From contig CAJUSI010000075.1 in NCBI GenBank assembly GCA_910589035.1, positions 1 to 35,544 of the forward strand: a stretch of 35,544 nucleotides of DNA. Direction: 5' to 3'. The notes beneath the pieces were generated by a model that saw nothing but the letters and a program-made list of their open reading frames with translations, was not told the origin of the DNA and searched no databases. Made by a program: the position numbers and the translations under genes. Each line of letters starts with the position of its first letter. The first letter of the stretch is position 1. The stretch comes from an uncultured Acetatifactor sp. Lineage in GTDB: Bacteria; Bacillota; Clostridia; Lachnospirales; Lachnospiraceae. Of this stretch, positions 8,700 through 17,140 are shown in pieces.

Positions 8700-8826
8700 T
8701 ATATCCTCCTGTTTTTATGTTCCCCAGATACCGTTACAATTATTTCTTAACCGGACTTAAATTTCGGCAGAACTGAAGCCTTTACCCTTTCCCAACCTGT
8801 AGATCGAAGCGTTGACAGCTGCGCCT

Positions 8827-8868
8827 GTATGGACTTTCGCCGCAGAACACGGACATGTCCGTCCATAC
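8827..8868. repeat. Nested inverted repeats downstream of the GH105 gene
   Basis: A perfect 14-bp palindrome, ACGGACATGTCCGT (8849-8862), lies beside an inverted pair GTATGGAC (8827-8834) and GTCCATAC (8861-8868). It lies 27 bp past the GH105 stop. Without a T-run it is only a weak terminator candidate; an operator for the divergent DUF1905/1801 gene is an alternative. Confidence 0.5.
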
Positions 8869-8894
8869 CGGCAAACCTGGTTTTTCACACCTGA

Positions 8895-9971
8895 TCAGTC
8901 TGGGAGCAGATACATGGCAGTTGCCGCCCACAGGCAGCCGCACACGGCTTCCTGTCCGTTCCGTTTCCGGGGATAATGCACATAATCCTCATAGCTTTTC
9001 TGCACGCAAAGCCCCTCGCAGGCCCCATGCACATCCAGCAGTCCCTCCGCATTTTCAGTTATCCGGCTTTTTACCCCCGTCCAGCCCTTCCGTGCAGCCT
9101 TTTCATAATCTTCTCCTTTCACAAGTCCCAGCCGGAGGGCATGACAGAAAGCATAAGTAAACATGGCACTTCCCGACACGTCGCACCAGTTGTCCGGACG
9201 GTTCGGACGATCCACCACCTGATACCACAGCCCTCCTGCATCCTGCACCTTAAGCAGGCCTGCCAGAAGCTCCAGCAGCTGCCTTTGGGCCGTCGCATAA
9301 GCCGGGTGGCCTTCCGGTACCATATCCAGCACCTCCGACAAAATCAATGCATACCAGCCCAGGCCCTCGCTCCAGACGCAGGGGGATTTTCCATCCTCCG
9401 CTGCCCATTCTGCCAGACGGTCTTCACTGTAAGCATGAACCAGCAGGCCGTCATGGACATGACAATATTGGTAGATCAGCTCAAGCTGCCGCCTGGTCTC
9501 GTCAAAACAGGCAGGTTCCCGAAAGATACTCCCATAACGGCAATAAAACATCTGTCCCATGAAGACGCCGTCTACCCACATCTGCCCCGGCAGTCCGTTC
9601 CTGACATGCAGAAAGCCTCCCTCTCTGGTTCTTGGATAATCCCGGAAGGCTTCATAGACAGAGCGGCTGGCTTTCTCATAGCGCTCTTCGCCGGTCTGCC
9701 CATACATCCAGGCCAATATGGAGCCGGCCATCATATCATCCATACTGTTTCCTCTGAATCCGGTTATCTCTCCCTGTGCCGTCACATGGGAGAGGCAGTA
9801 TTCTTCTATATAGTCCCAGTAGCGTGCATCCTTTGCAGCTTCCCACAGCTTTGCAAATCCCATCAGCAGATAACCCTGGGGGTAGGACCAGTCCTTATAC
9901 GGGTACCGGCCCGCCCGGGGGAATCTGTGCATCACCGTGTCCGCAAGTCTTTTCGCATAATCCGTATCCAT
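8895..9971 (-). CDS. Glycoside hydrolase family 105, unsaturated uronyl hydrolase
   Basis: 358 residues, normal for YteR/YesR-type GH105 enzymes, which remove a delta-4,5-unsaturated galacturonic acid from the non-reducing end of pectin lyase products such as rhamnogalacturonan disaccharide. Visible family features are the (alpha/alpha)6-barrel segments WSYPQGYLLMGF, NSMDDMMAG, the MWVDGVFMGQMF segment holding the expected catalytic Asp, and WSEGLGWYALIL. No signal peptide, so it works in the cytoplasm on imported oligosaccharides. A purine-rich site (AAAGGGGAGAAG) precedes the ATG. It is the last gene of the sugar operon, 66 nt after the aldo/keto reductase. Confidence 0.88.
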   Translation of the reverse strand: MDTDYAKRLADTVMHRFPRAGRYPYKDWSYPQGYLLMGFAKLWEAAKDARYWDYIEEYCLSHVTAQGEITGFRGNSMDDMMAGSILAWMYGQTGEERYEKASRSVYEAFRDYPRTREGGFLHVRNGLPGQMWVDGVFMGQMFYCRYGSIFREPACFDETRRQLELIYQYCHVHDGLLVHAYSEDRLAEWAAEDGKSPCVWSEGLGWYALILSEVLDMVPEGHPAYATAQRQLLELLAGLLKVQDAGGLWYQVVDRPNRPDNWCDVSGSAMFTYAFCHALRLGLVKGEDYEKAARKGWTGVKSRITENAEGLLDVHGACEGLCVQKSYEDYVHYPRKRNGQEAVCGCLWAATAMYLLPD

Positions 9972-10037
9972 ACTCTTCTCCCCTTTTGGGGCTGTTGCAT
10001 TAAGGATTTATAATACCCCTTAATGGCACCCATTCCC

Positions 10038-11051
10038 TCAGAACGCTTCCCTTGCATAAGGCGCCAGCAGCTCGTCGATCTTCTCCAGCTCCTCTGCGGA
10101 GAACGTCAGGTTCCCCATCGCTTTTAAATTATCATCAATCTGGGAAAGTCTGCTGGCCCCGATGATCAATGTGGCCACCGGCGCAGTCCGGTAACACCAC
10201 GCAAGGGCCATCTGCGCCAGCGTCTGGCCGCGCTCCCCGGCGATCTCATTGAGCTTCTTCGCCGTGGCCACCTTCTGGTCCGTCACCTGCTCCGCATTTA
10301 AAAACACACTGTTCCCCGCCGCTCTGGATCCTTCCCTGACACCCTCAAAATATCTGTCCGTCAAAATCCCCTGGGCCAGGCACATATAGGCAGCTGCCCC
10401 TACTCCATGGCTTTCCAGCACCGGCATCAGCTTTTCCTCCGGTCTGCGGTCAAACATACTGTAATTTACCTGATGTACCAGACAATGAATTCCCTTTGCT
10501 TCCATGGCCTTCAGAATATTCTCCGAAAGCACGGAATCATAATTGGATATCCCCACATACAGCGCCTTTCCGGACCTTACAATATACTCCAGCGCCTCAA
10601 TGGTTTCTTCAATGGGCGTATTCCTGTCCGGCCTGTGGTGATAAAATAAATCCACATAATCCAGCCCCAGCCTCCGCAGACTATTGTCACATGAGGCTAC
10701 CAGGTTTTTCTTCGACCCCCATTCTCCATATGGTCCCGGCCAATGACGGTATCCCGCTTTTGTGGCAATAAACAGCTCGTCCCTGTAAGCGGCCAGCTCA
10801 TTCCTGACAATCTTCCCAAAGCATTCCTCCGCGCTTCCCGGAGGCGGTCCGTAATTATTCGCAATATCAAAATAAGTGATTCCCCTGTCAAAGGCTCCCA
10901 GCACCATCTCCCGGGCATTGGAATAGGGAGATTCTTCGCCGAAATTATGCCACAGACCCAGAGACAAAAACGGCAGCATCACCCCGCTCCTTCCGCACCT
11001 TTTATACAACATATCTTCATATCTCGCTTCACTGGCTATATGCACTTCCAC
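10038..11051 (-). CDS. Aldo/keto reductase, YghZ / L-glyceraldehyde-3-phosphate reductase type
   Basis: 337 residues with the AKR (beta/alpha)8-barrel signature. DIANNYGPPPGSAEE contains the catalytic Tyr, followed by the Lys of FIATKAGY and the His of DLFYHHRPD. The WPGPYGEWGSKKNL segment is characteristic of the YghZ/Kv-beta-like AKR14 group, which uses NADPH and reduces small sugar aldehydes. The start is a GTG at 11051 with AGGAGG 6 nt upstream; a later ATG at residue 14 (MLYKRCGRSG) would match the usual family start. Within the operon it may detoxify or recycle an aldehyde formed during uronic-acid sugar breakdown. Confidence 0.87.
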   Translation of the reverse strand: MEVHIASEARYEDMLYKRCGRSGVMLPFLSLGLWHNFGEESPYSNAREMVLGAFDRGITYFDIANNYGPPPGSAEECFGKIVRNELAAYRDELFIATKAGYRHWPGPYGEWGSKKNLVASCDNSLRRLGLDYVDLFYHHRPDRNTPIEETIEALEYIVRSGKALYVGISNYDSVLSENILKAMEAKGIHCLVHQVNYSMFDRRPEEKLMPVLESHGVGAAAYMCLAQGILTDRYFEGVREGSRAAGNSVFLNAEQVTDQKVATAKKLNEIAGERGQTLAQMALAWCYRTAPVATLIIGASRLSQIDDNLKAMGNLTFSAEELEKIDELLAPYAREAF

Positions 11052-11075
11052 TTTGCCCTCCTGATTTCAATCTGC

Positions 11076-12170
11076 TTAAAATATCTTAAAGTCCCAGCCT
11101 TCCAGCCTTGCCAGCGCCTCCAGATAAAAATAATCCCCATAGATCAACGAAACATCCACCTGCTCCCCTGCGGGCCTGTGCCCCGTGCCATGAAGCAGAA
11201 GCCCTTCCCAGGATATTTCCTTCGGCGCCGCACAATGCAGTTCAAGATTCCCCAGAAGCTTTCCGGCCGCTTCCCTGTAAAAATTTCCTTTTGCGCTGTC
11301 CGCCTCCGCCAGCTCCAAAAGCCCGCAGACTGCAATGGCAGCCGCCGAAGAATCCAACGGCTCCCTCTCTCTGTCCGGCGCCCTGAAATCCCAACAGGGA
11401 AGCCCGGATTTTTCCAGATTTTCAAGGAAATAACCCGCCGCTTTTTCGGCGGCTTCCAGGAAACTCCTCTCTTTCGTATAGCGCCAGGTGTTTGCCATAC
11501 CGTAAATCGCCCAGGCCTGCCCTCTGCTCCATGCCGAGTTTCCGTCATAGCCCTGCCCTCCAAGGGCTTCTATCTTCTTCCCGCCAAAGGGGTCAAAAGA
11601 TACCACATGGCAGACGGACCCGTCGGGGCGGATAAATTCTGTCAGCACCGTCTGCGCATGGGCCCGGGCAATATGGGCAAATCTGGGATCCCCTGTTTCC
11701 TCTGCCGCCCAGAACAGCAGCGACAGATTCATGGCAGAGTCAATAATGGCCCATCCGGTCTTATCCTGATTCCATGCCCTGATAAAATTCCCTGCCGGAT
11801 TAAACCGTCCCGCCAGAAAGCCCGCCGCCAGAAGCCCTCTTCTCCTGGCCTGTTCATCTCCTGTCAGCTTATACTTTATCACCGCTGTGGGGAGGAACTG
11901 AAAGCCCACATCATGATGCAGATTGTTGTCCCGCACGAAACATGCTTCCAGCCTCATATCCCATTGCCAGGCCGCGTCCTTAAAATATTCCAGGCCGGTC
12001 ATCCCATACATAATCCAGAGCATCCCCGGCCAGAAGCCGCTCACCCAGAAATCCTCCCTGCAGCTTATATATCTCCCGTTCTCCGCATACCACGGAACAC
12101 GCCCGTCCAGATGCTCCTGCAGATATTCCATTTTCTTCCGGATTCCGCACATCCACTCCTGCTTTCCCAT
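11076..12170 (-). CDS. Glycoside hydrolase family 88, unsaturated glucuronyl hydrolase
   Basis: About 364 residues, the usual GH88 length. The two Asp-containing motifs of the family are present: HDVGFQFL and AIIDSAMNLSLLFWA, equivalent to the two active-site aspartates of Bacillus UGL. NSAWSRGQAWAIYG and FWVSGFWPGML are also family-like. The enzyme hydrates the unsaturated uronic acid left by lyases on glycosaminoglycan- or xanthan-type oligosaccharides. No signal peptide. ATG 12170 is preceded by GAGGG; an ATG 21 nt earlier lacks a binding site. Having both GH88 and GH105 suggests a substrate with more than one kind of unsaturated uronic end. Confidence 0.87.
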   Translation of the reverse strand: MGKQEWMCGIRKKMEYLQEHLDGRVPWYAENGRYISCREDFWVSGFWPGMLWIMYGMTGLEYFKDAAWQWDMRLEACFVRDNNLHHDVGFQFLPTAVIKYKLTGDEQARRRGLLAAGFLAGRFNPAGNFIRAWNQDKTGWAIIDSAMNLSLLFWAAEETGDPRFAHIARAHAQTVLTEFIRPDGSVCHVVSFDPFGGKKIEALGGQGYDGNSAWSRGQAWAIYGMANTWRYTKERSFLEAAEKAAGYFLENLEKSGLPCWDFRAPDREREPLDSSAAAIAVCGLLELAEADSAKGNFYREAAGKLLGNLELHCAAPKEISWEGLLLHGTGHRPAGEQVDVSLIYGDYFYLEALARLEGWDFKIF

Positions 12171-12183
12171 GCTTTTCCCTCTT

Positions 12184-13950
12184 CTATCCATTCACTGCCG
12201 TAACCTTCAGTACCTCGGCATAATGTGCCCTCAAACGTCTGCTCACCACATTACAGAATCTGCCCAGAGATTCTCCGCTCCAGAAATCAGAAACCTCCAC
12301 CGGGCCTTCCGCCGGGAAAGCTATGGTTTTTTCCTGGTCTTCCGGGTTGAAGATACAGACAATGTCTTTGTGCGGGATCCTTCCTACCGTCAGAGAATTA
12401 TCGTCAAATACGGCCGCCGTGCCTGCCGTTTCCATAAGCTTTTTCAATACTCCAATGCTTTCTTCAGAAATCTCATACAGCAGATCACCGCTTAACACCA
12501 TGCCGCCGCTGGCAACGATAACGGCTCTGTGGAACAGGAATTCATCCGGCGTGAGCAATGATTTTTTAACCACCGGTTCCCCTTTCACCTGATAATGAAA
12601 ATCAAGGGGCTCCATCAGCACGCAATCCGGGTCATTGATCCAGAGACGATTATGCTGCCAGTTTCGCAGGAATTCTTCTTCCGCGTTGCCTTTCACTGTT
12701 TTCCAGGAGCGGTAGATATCATTGGATGCCCGATTTGCATGAACCAGCCCTAACTGGGGCCAAAACGGCGCGTTGCACCCCAGGATAAAGCTGTCCTTCT
12801 CCACCAGGCTTCCGATGGCTTCCATCCCCGTCCGGAACGCCTCCACGGATGTGACTTCGTTCCGATAGCGGCAGTATCCCGGCAAAGCGCCGTAGGCAAG
12901 AAAATCCAGCTTAAAATACCGCAGCCCCCACGCATCATGCATTACCGTCACCACATGCTTCAGATAGGATAGGGCCTCCGGATACGTGACATCCAGATAA
13001 TACCATCTCTTCACATGACCGGTGTGATTATCCGGTTTCCCGTTCTCATCATGCAAAAGCCAGTCCGGATGCTTATGATACAAGTCCGAATCCTCGTCCA
13101 CAATAAACGGAGAGAGATATCCCACAGGCTCTACGCCGATCTCCCTGACTCTCCGGCATATTTCCTCCATATCCGCTCCCAGCTCCGGATTGGCTTCCAG
13201 CCAGTCCCCGTTGTGCTTCTCATACCCGCCGTCGATCTGGAGTCTCTTCAGTTCGGGAATCCTCTCCTTCATGGCCCTTGCATTCTCGTACAGGCCTCCG
13301 GCGGTCATGGGGCGAAGCGCATAATAGGAGCACCACCCGGTCATGATTTCCCCCCACGGCTTCCTGGGATGATTCCTTTCGATATCCCGGCTCAATGCAT
13401 CGAACAGATATTCTTTATTCGTTCCGGAATAGAAAGCCAGCTCCTCCAGTTCCCATCTTTTTCCCGGAAGCAATACTTTGTCTTCCATATCCTGTACAAT
13501 TTCAATCTCAGTTCCACGGAAATAAAATGCTCCATGAAAGCGGCGGCAGGAAGTAAAAGCAACCATCTGCTTCAAACCGCCCTCCGGCATCAGCAGCAGC
13601 AAATTGCTGACTCTCGTCATCCCCTGCCGGTAAGGCTCCCTGGGAAAATGGAAAAAGCTTTCGTCATCGCCGTAAGCACCCACTGTCACAGGATGCTCCA
13701 GGGTTCCCCGGTACTGGCTCAGCATATGGAACCCTTCCCCATAAACGCAAGTCTCCCCGGGCACCGGAAGCGTTCCCGCGAACAGAATCACTTCCTTTAT
13801 CTTCAATTCCCTGTCGGAGCAATTCAAAATGCTGACCTGCATCCTGTTTTCCTGTATTTTCTTTTCAATCCTGTATAGAGCCTTCCCGCAGAGGCTTTTA
13901 TCGCTTAAACGCACTGCGGGATCTCCATGAAAAATCTTTTCCTTTATCAT
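12184..13950 (-). CDS. GH36-like alpha-galactosidase
   Basis: About 588 residues. GH36/melibiase-type features: GEIMTGWCSYYAL, RLQIDGGYEKHNGDW, LRYFKLDFLAYGALPGY with the KxD nucleophile, GCNAPFWPQLG, and RASNDIYRSW supplying the likely acid/base Asp. It is shorter than canonical GH36 enzymes (about 700 residues), so substrate specificity is uncertain. ATG 13950 lies 10 nt after the stop of the solute-binding gene and has an AAAGAG overlapping that stop; an in-frame upstream start would begin inside the previous gene. No signal peptide. It should trim terminal alpha-galactosyl units from imported oligosaccharides. Confidence 0.78.
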   Translation of the reverse strand: MIKEKIFHGDPAVRLSDKSLCGKALYRIEKKIQENRMQVSILNCSDRELKIKEVILFAGTLPVPGETCVYGEGFHMLSQYRGTLEHPVTVGAYGDDESFFHFPREPYRQGMTRVSNLLLLMPEGGLKQMVAFTSCRRFHGAFYFRGTEIEIVQDMEDKVLLPGKRWELEELAFYSGTNKEYLFDALSRDIERNHPRKPWGEIMTGWCSYYALRPMTAGGLYENARAMKERIPELKRLQIDGGYEKHNGDWLEANPELGADMEEICRRVREIGVEPVGYLSPFIVDEDSDLYHKHPDWLLHDENGKPDNHTGHVKRWYYLDVTYPEALSYLKHVVTVMHDAWGLRYFKLDFLAYGALPGYCRYRNEVTSVEAFRTGMEAIGSLVEKDSFILGCNAPFWPQLGLVHANRASNDIYRSWKTVKGNAEEEFLRNWQHNRLWINDPDCVLMEPLDFHYQVKGEPVVKKSLLTPDEFLFHRAVIVASGGMVLSGDLLYEISEESIGVLKKLMETAGTAAVFDDNSLTVGRIPHKDIVCIFNPEDQEKTIAFPAEGPVEVSDFWSGESLGRFCNVVSRRLRAHYAEVLKVTAVNG

Positions 13951-13960
13951 AAGGCACTCT

Positions 13961-15486
13961 TTACTTTCTGTCAAAGGTTTTTCCTTCCTGGTAAGCTTTG
14001 GTTGCCTCTTCAATCACTTCCTGACCGCCTCTGCGCAGATACTCTTCCACAAAGGTATCGAAAGAATCAATGGGCTCTTTTCCATAAAAGATATTTGCGG
14101 CCATCTGGTGGAACAGGTCGCAGCCATTCCCGGGCTGTAATTCCGGATGCAGCGTCAGGCTTTCCAGCTTGCCGGGATCTATATTGTCAATTCCCTCTTT
14201 GGTACTGACATTTTGCAGCCAATCCATAAAATCATCTCCGCCGGGAGTAAAGGGAAGCAGCCTTGGATCATAGGAATCGTCTCTGATCAGTCCCATTGTT
14301 TTGCGGAAACTGATTTCGGCAACCCCCACCTGATCAGTGGGATACTCATACTGTACCTGGCCGTTTTCTTCCGTCCAGTCTTCTCCCTTTATGCCATAGG
14401 CCATGAAATCCTGTTCTTCATCCGTACACATGCGATCCAGATATTCAAAGATACGTTCCGGCTCCTGGAAGTCCTTGTTAATGAAAATACTTTCAAACAC
14501 AGGCGAATATTTGTAGGTGCCCTGGTCTCCATAAGGTCCCACCGGGCTGGGAATCAGAATGAACTCCCCTTCCGGCACGTTTTGCTGCAGGCTGCTGTTA
14601 AATCCGTATAACTGTCCTCCATTGTGATCAAACAATCCCACTTTGCCGGTATAAATCTTGTTCAGCCAGTCGCTGCTGTTGGTGGTCAGCGATTCCGGAT
14701 CCATCAGACCCTCATCCTTTAACATTTTATGGAATGCCAGCGCTTCCTTCATTTCCGGACGGATCATATCCGGCACAAGCTGACCTTCTTCATTTAAGTT
14801 CCATGTAAGCGGGTTCACGCCATAGGCTCCGAAAAAGATGTCCGTGTAAGTCCAGTACTCTCTTCCCGCATAAGGATATTCCACTCCCATATCCCGGAAT
14901 GCCTTCAGCACTTCCACAAATTCGTCCAATGTGGTGGGAATCCCCAGTTCTGTCTTATCCAGCAGGTCCTTCCGGATATAGGTGGCTCTTCTGGTGGCCC
15001 TTGACAGGTAGCTGACCGGGATTCCATAGATATGCCCGTTGTATTTATTATAGTCCCATGCGTTTTCCACAGACTGGCACATGCTGGGGGAAGTATAATT
15101 GTCATAGCATTTCACCACATCCGCGATTTCCCCCGATGCGAACATCATCTGCATTTCTTCCGCAAATCTCTTATGATCCAGAAGCTTTAATGTCAAATCC
15201 AGGTTATAGCGCTCATTGAACACTTTGACCCATTTGTCCTGATTGATATCCGGAGATTGGGCGATATACTCATTGAGTCCGTTGGAAATGGACATTGTGA
15301 ATTTCAGCGGTTCTTTCTCCTCCGATGCGCCGGATTCACCTGCGTCTTCCTGCGTCTGCCCCGCCGTTTCGCTTTGCCCCTGCCCACCGGAGCCGCTTTC
15401 CTGCCCCGAAGTATTCGCGCTCCCGCAAGCATTCCTGCAAGCACCGACACTGCCGTCAGCATTGCCATTAATTTTTTCCTTTTCAT
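13961..15486 (-). pseudogene. Sugar ABC solute-binding lipoprotein, frameshifted in the signal peptide
   Basis: ATG 15486 has a perfect AAGGAGG site and begins a lipoprotein signal peptide, MKRKKLMAMLTAVSVLAG, but this frame runs into junk after AGMLAG. The mature family-1 binding protein continues in another frame from ANTSGQESGS, with LKFTMSISNGLNEYI and many sugar-binding-protein segments. Total length is 1526 nt, one short of a multiple of three. At the join (about 15417-15430) the expected LAGCGS lipobox is damaged: CTTGCGGGAGC looks like CTTGCGGGCTGCGGGAGC minus 7 nt between TGCGGG repeats. The alternative frame starting at 15502 encodes the mature part but has no signal peptide. As written, the protein would not be exported. 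Confidence 0.8.
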
Positions 15487-15514
15487 AGATAGCCTCCTTC
15501 ATTGAAATTATTTT

Positions 15515-16381
15515 TTATTCTTTTACCGAACCCAATGTGGCTCCCGCAGCAAAATGCTTCTGTAAAAAGGGATACACGATCAGGATCGGAACCGTCGCAA
15601 TTACAATTGTCGCCATTTTCACAGTGGCCGGCGCAAGCTCTACCTGCCCTACATCCACCATGGGAATATTGTCTTCCATCAAAATCTGATACAGCTTGAT
15701 CTGCAGAGTATGCTTCTTCGGATCCCGCAGATAAATCAGGGGCTGCTGCAGGGCATTCCAGTGACTCACCCCGTAAAATAAGGTCATAGTCGCCATCACC
15801 GCCTTGGACAGCGGTATAACAATCTGCCAGAGAACCCGGAATTCCCCGCAGCCGTCGATACGCGCCGCGTCGATCAGCTCCCCCGGGATTCCGGCAAAAA
15901 AGGATCTCATGATGAAGAAGTTATAGCCGCTGATCATTCCCGGAAGGATGATTGCCCACATACTGTTGTCCAGCCCCAGTCCCTTGATCACCAGATAAGA
16001 GGGAATCATGGGAGATGTAAATATCATGGTCAATGTCACCATCATCAATATGGGCTTTTTATTTTTAAATTCCGGTCTGGACAGTGGATAGGCCATCAGA
16101 GCCGTCATAAACAGGTCAATCATCGTTCCCGCCACGGTAATCACAACGGAATTTTTCAATGCCACAAAGATATTGGGATTTTCGAATACTCTTCTATATG
16201 CTTCCACGTTAAATCCCCTGGGCCAGAACAGAACCTTATTCTGTTCGATATAGGTCTTTCCGCTGAAGCTCTCTGCCACTACTTTGAGCAGCGGCAGCAG
16301 CATACACAGGGAAAGCAGGATCAGCAGTACCGTACTGATATAGACATATGCCTTGCGTGCAGGATTGACTTTGATTTTCAT
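15515..16381 (-). CDS. Carbohydrate ABC transporter permease, LplC/YtcP type
   Basis: 288 residues, normal length, with six predicted membrane segments (first at residues about 11-32, VYISTVLLILLSLCMLLPLL). The permease EAA loop is visible as ELIDAARIDGCGEFRVLWQI. ATG 16381 follows GGGAGG; a GTG six nt earlier is possible. It follows the companion permease by 10 nt and precedes the binding-protein gene by 28 nt. The importer has no ATPase gene here, as is usual for this family, which shares an MsmX-type ATPase encoded elsewhere. It is the only importer component in this locus that looks intact. Confidence 0.88.
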   Translation of the reverse strand: MKIKVNPARKAYVYISTVLLILLSLCMLLPLLKVVAESFSGKTYIEQNKVLFWPRGFNVEAYRRVFENPNIFVALKNSVVITVAGTMIDLFMTALMAYPLSRPEFKNKKPILMMVTLTMIFTSPMIPSYLVIKGLGLDNSMWAIILPGMISGYNFFIMRSFFAGIPGELIDAARIDGCGEFRVLWQIVIPLSKAVMATMTLFYGVSHWNALQQPLIYLRDPKKHTLQIKLYQILMEDNIPMVDVGQVELAPATVKMATIVIATVPILIVYPFLQKHFAAGATLGSVKE

Positions 16382-16391
16382 ATGCACCTCC

Positions 16392-17072
16392 CTAATACAG
16401 GCTTTCCCCTGTGGTCTTCCGGCTCAGTATATTTCCTCCGTATAAAAGCAGGAATCCTACCACAGATTTAAAAAGTCCCACCGCCGTCGTATAGCTGTAT
16501 CGTCCCTGCTGCAATCCCGCCTTATATATGTAGGTGTCAAAAATCTCCAGGACAGATACATTGGATGCATTCTGGAATACCCAGATTCTCTCAAACCCGA
16601 AGTCCAGAAAATGCCCGATGCGCAGCAGGAACAGGGTAATGATGACGGGGACAATCCCCGGCAACGTAATGTAGAGCAGTTGTTTAAACTTCCCTGCACC
16701 GTCCAGGCTTGCCGATTCATAGAGGCTGGGGCTTATGGCAGTCATGGCGGCCAGGTATACCACCGTGCCCCACCCCATATCCTTCCAGATTCCGGCCAAT
16801 ACCACAATGGCCCTGGCCATGGAGGCCTCCGTCATAAAATAGACCGGCTCCATCCCCATCCCTTTCAGCGCCAGGTTCACCAGTCCCTGGGAAGGCGATA
16901 AGAGCTGTGTAATCACAATCCCTCCCAGAATGGTCCAGGAGAGGAAGTGTGGAAGGTACACGATCTGCTGTACCCCTTTCCGGAACCAGTACCGGTAAAG
17001 CCCGGCAGAAGAATGTACTTTTTCACTACTCGCTGCAGGGCCCGCATGCCTCCTTTGCGGCAAACTTCCCAT
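16392..17072 (-). pseudogene. Carbohydrate ABC transporter permease, LplB type, N-terminal part lost
   Basis: From YWFRKGVQQIVYLPHF onward the protein matches the C-terminal two-thirds of an LplB/YteP permease, including the EAA loop (SASLDGAGKFKQLLYITLP) and about four membrane segments. Family members have about 300 residues and six segments; here the first two are absent. Another frame encodes a typical LplB start, RVVKKYILLPG (17047 to about 17000), which then runs directly into the YWFRKG region out of frame. This points to an internal deletion of some 200-250 nt. The open frame from ATG 17072 is accidental upstream of that join. The gene is very unlikely to make a working permease. Confidence 0.75.
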
Positions 17073-17103
17073 ATTCGGCCCTGCGCATACGGCGGTATAC
17101 AGC

Positions 17104-17130
17104 AAAAAAGAGTGCTACGCACTCTTTTTT
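17104..17130. terminator. Bidirectional Rho-independent terminator
   Basis: AAAAAAGAGTGC and GCACTCTTTTTT form a perfect 12-bp stem with a 3-nt loop, with T-runs on both strands. It lies 11 nt past the stop of the YesM-type kinase and just before the permease, so the regulator genes and the transporter/enzyme genes are probably separate transcripts, or linked by read-through. Confidence 0.88.
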
Positions 17131-17140
17131 GTCACTTCTG

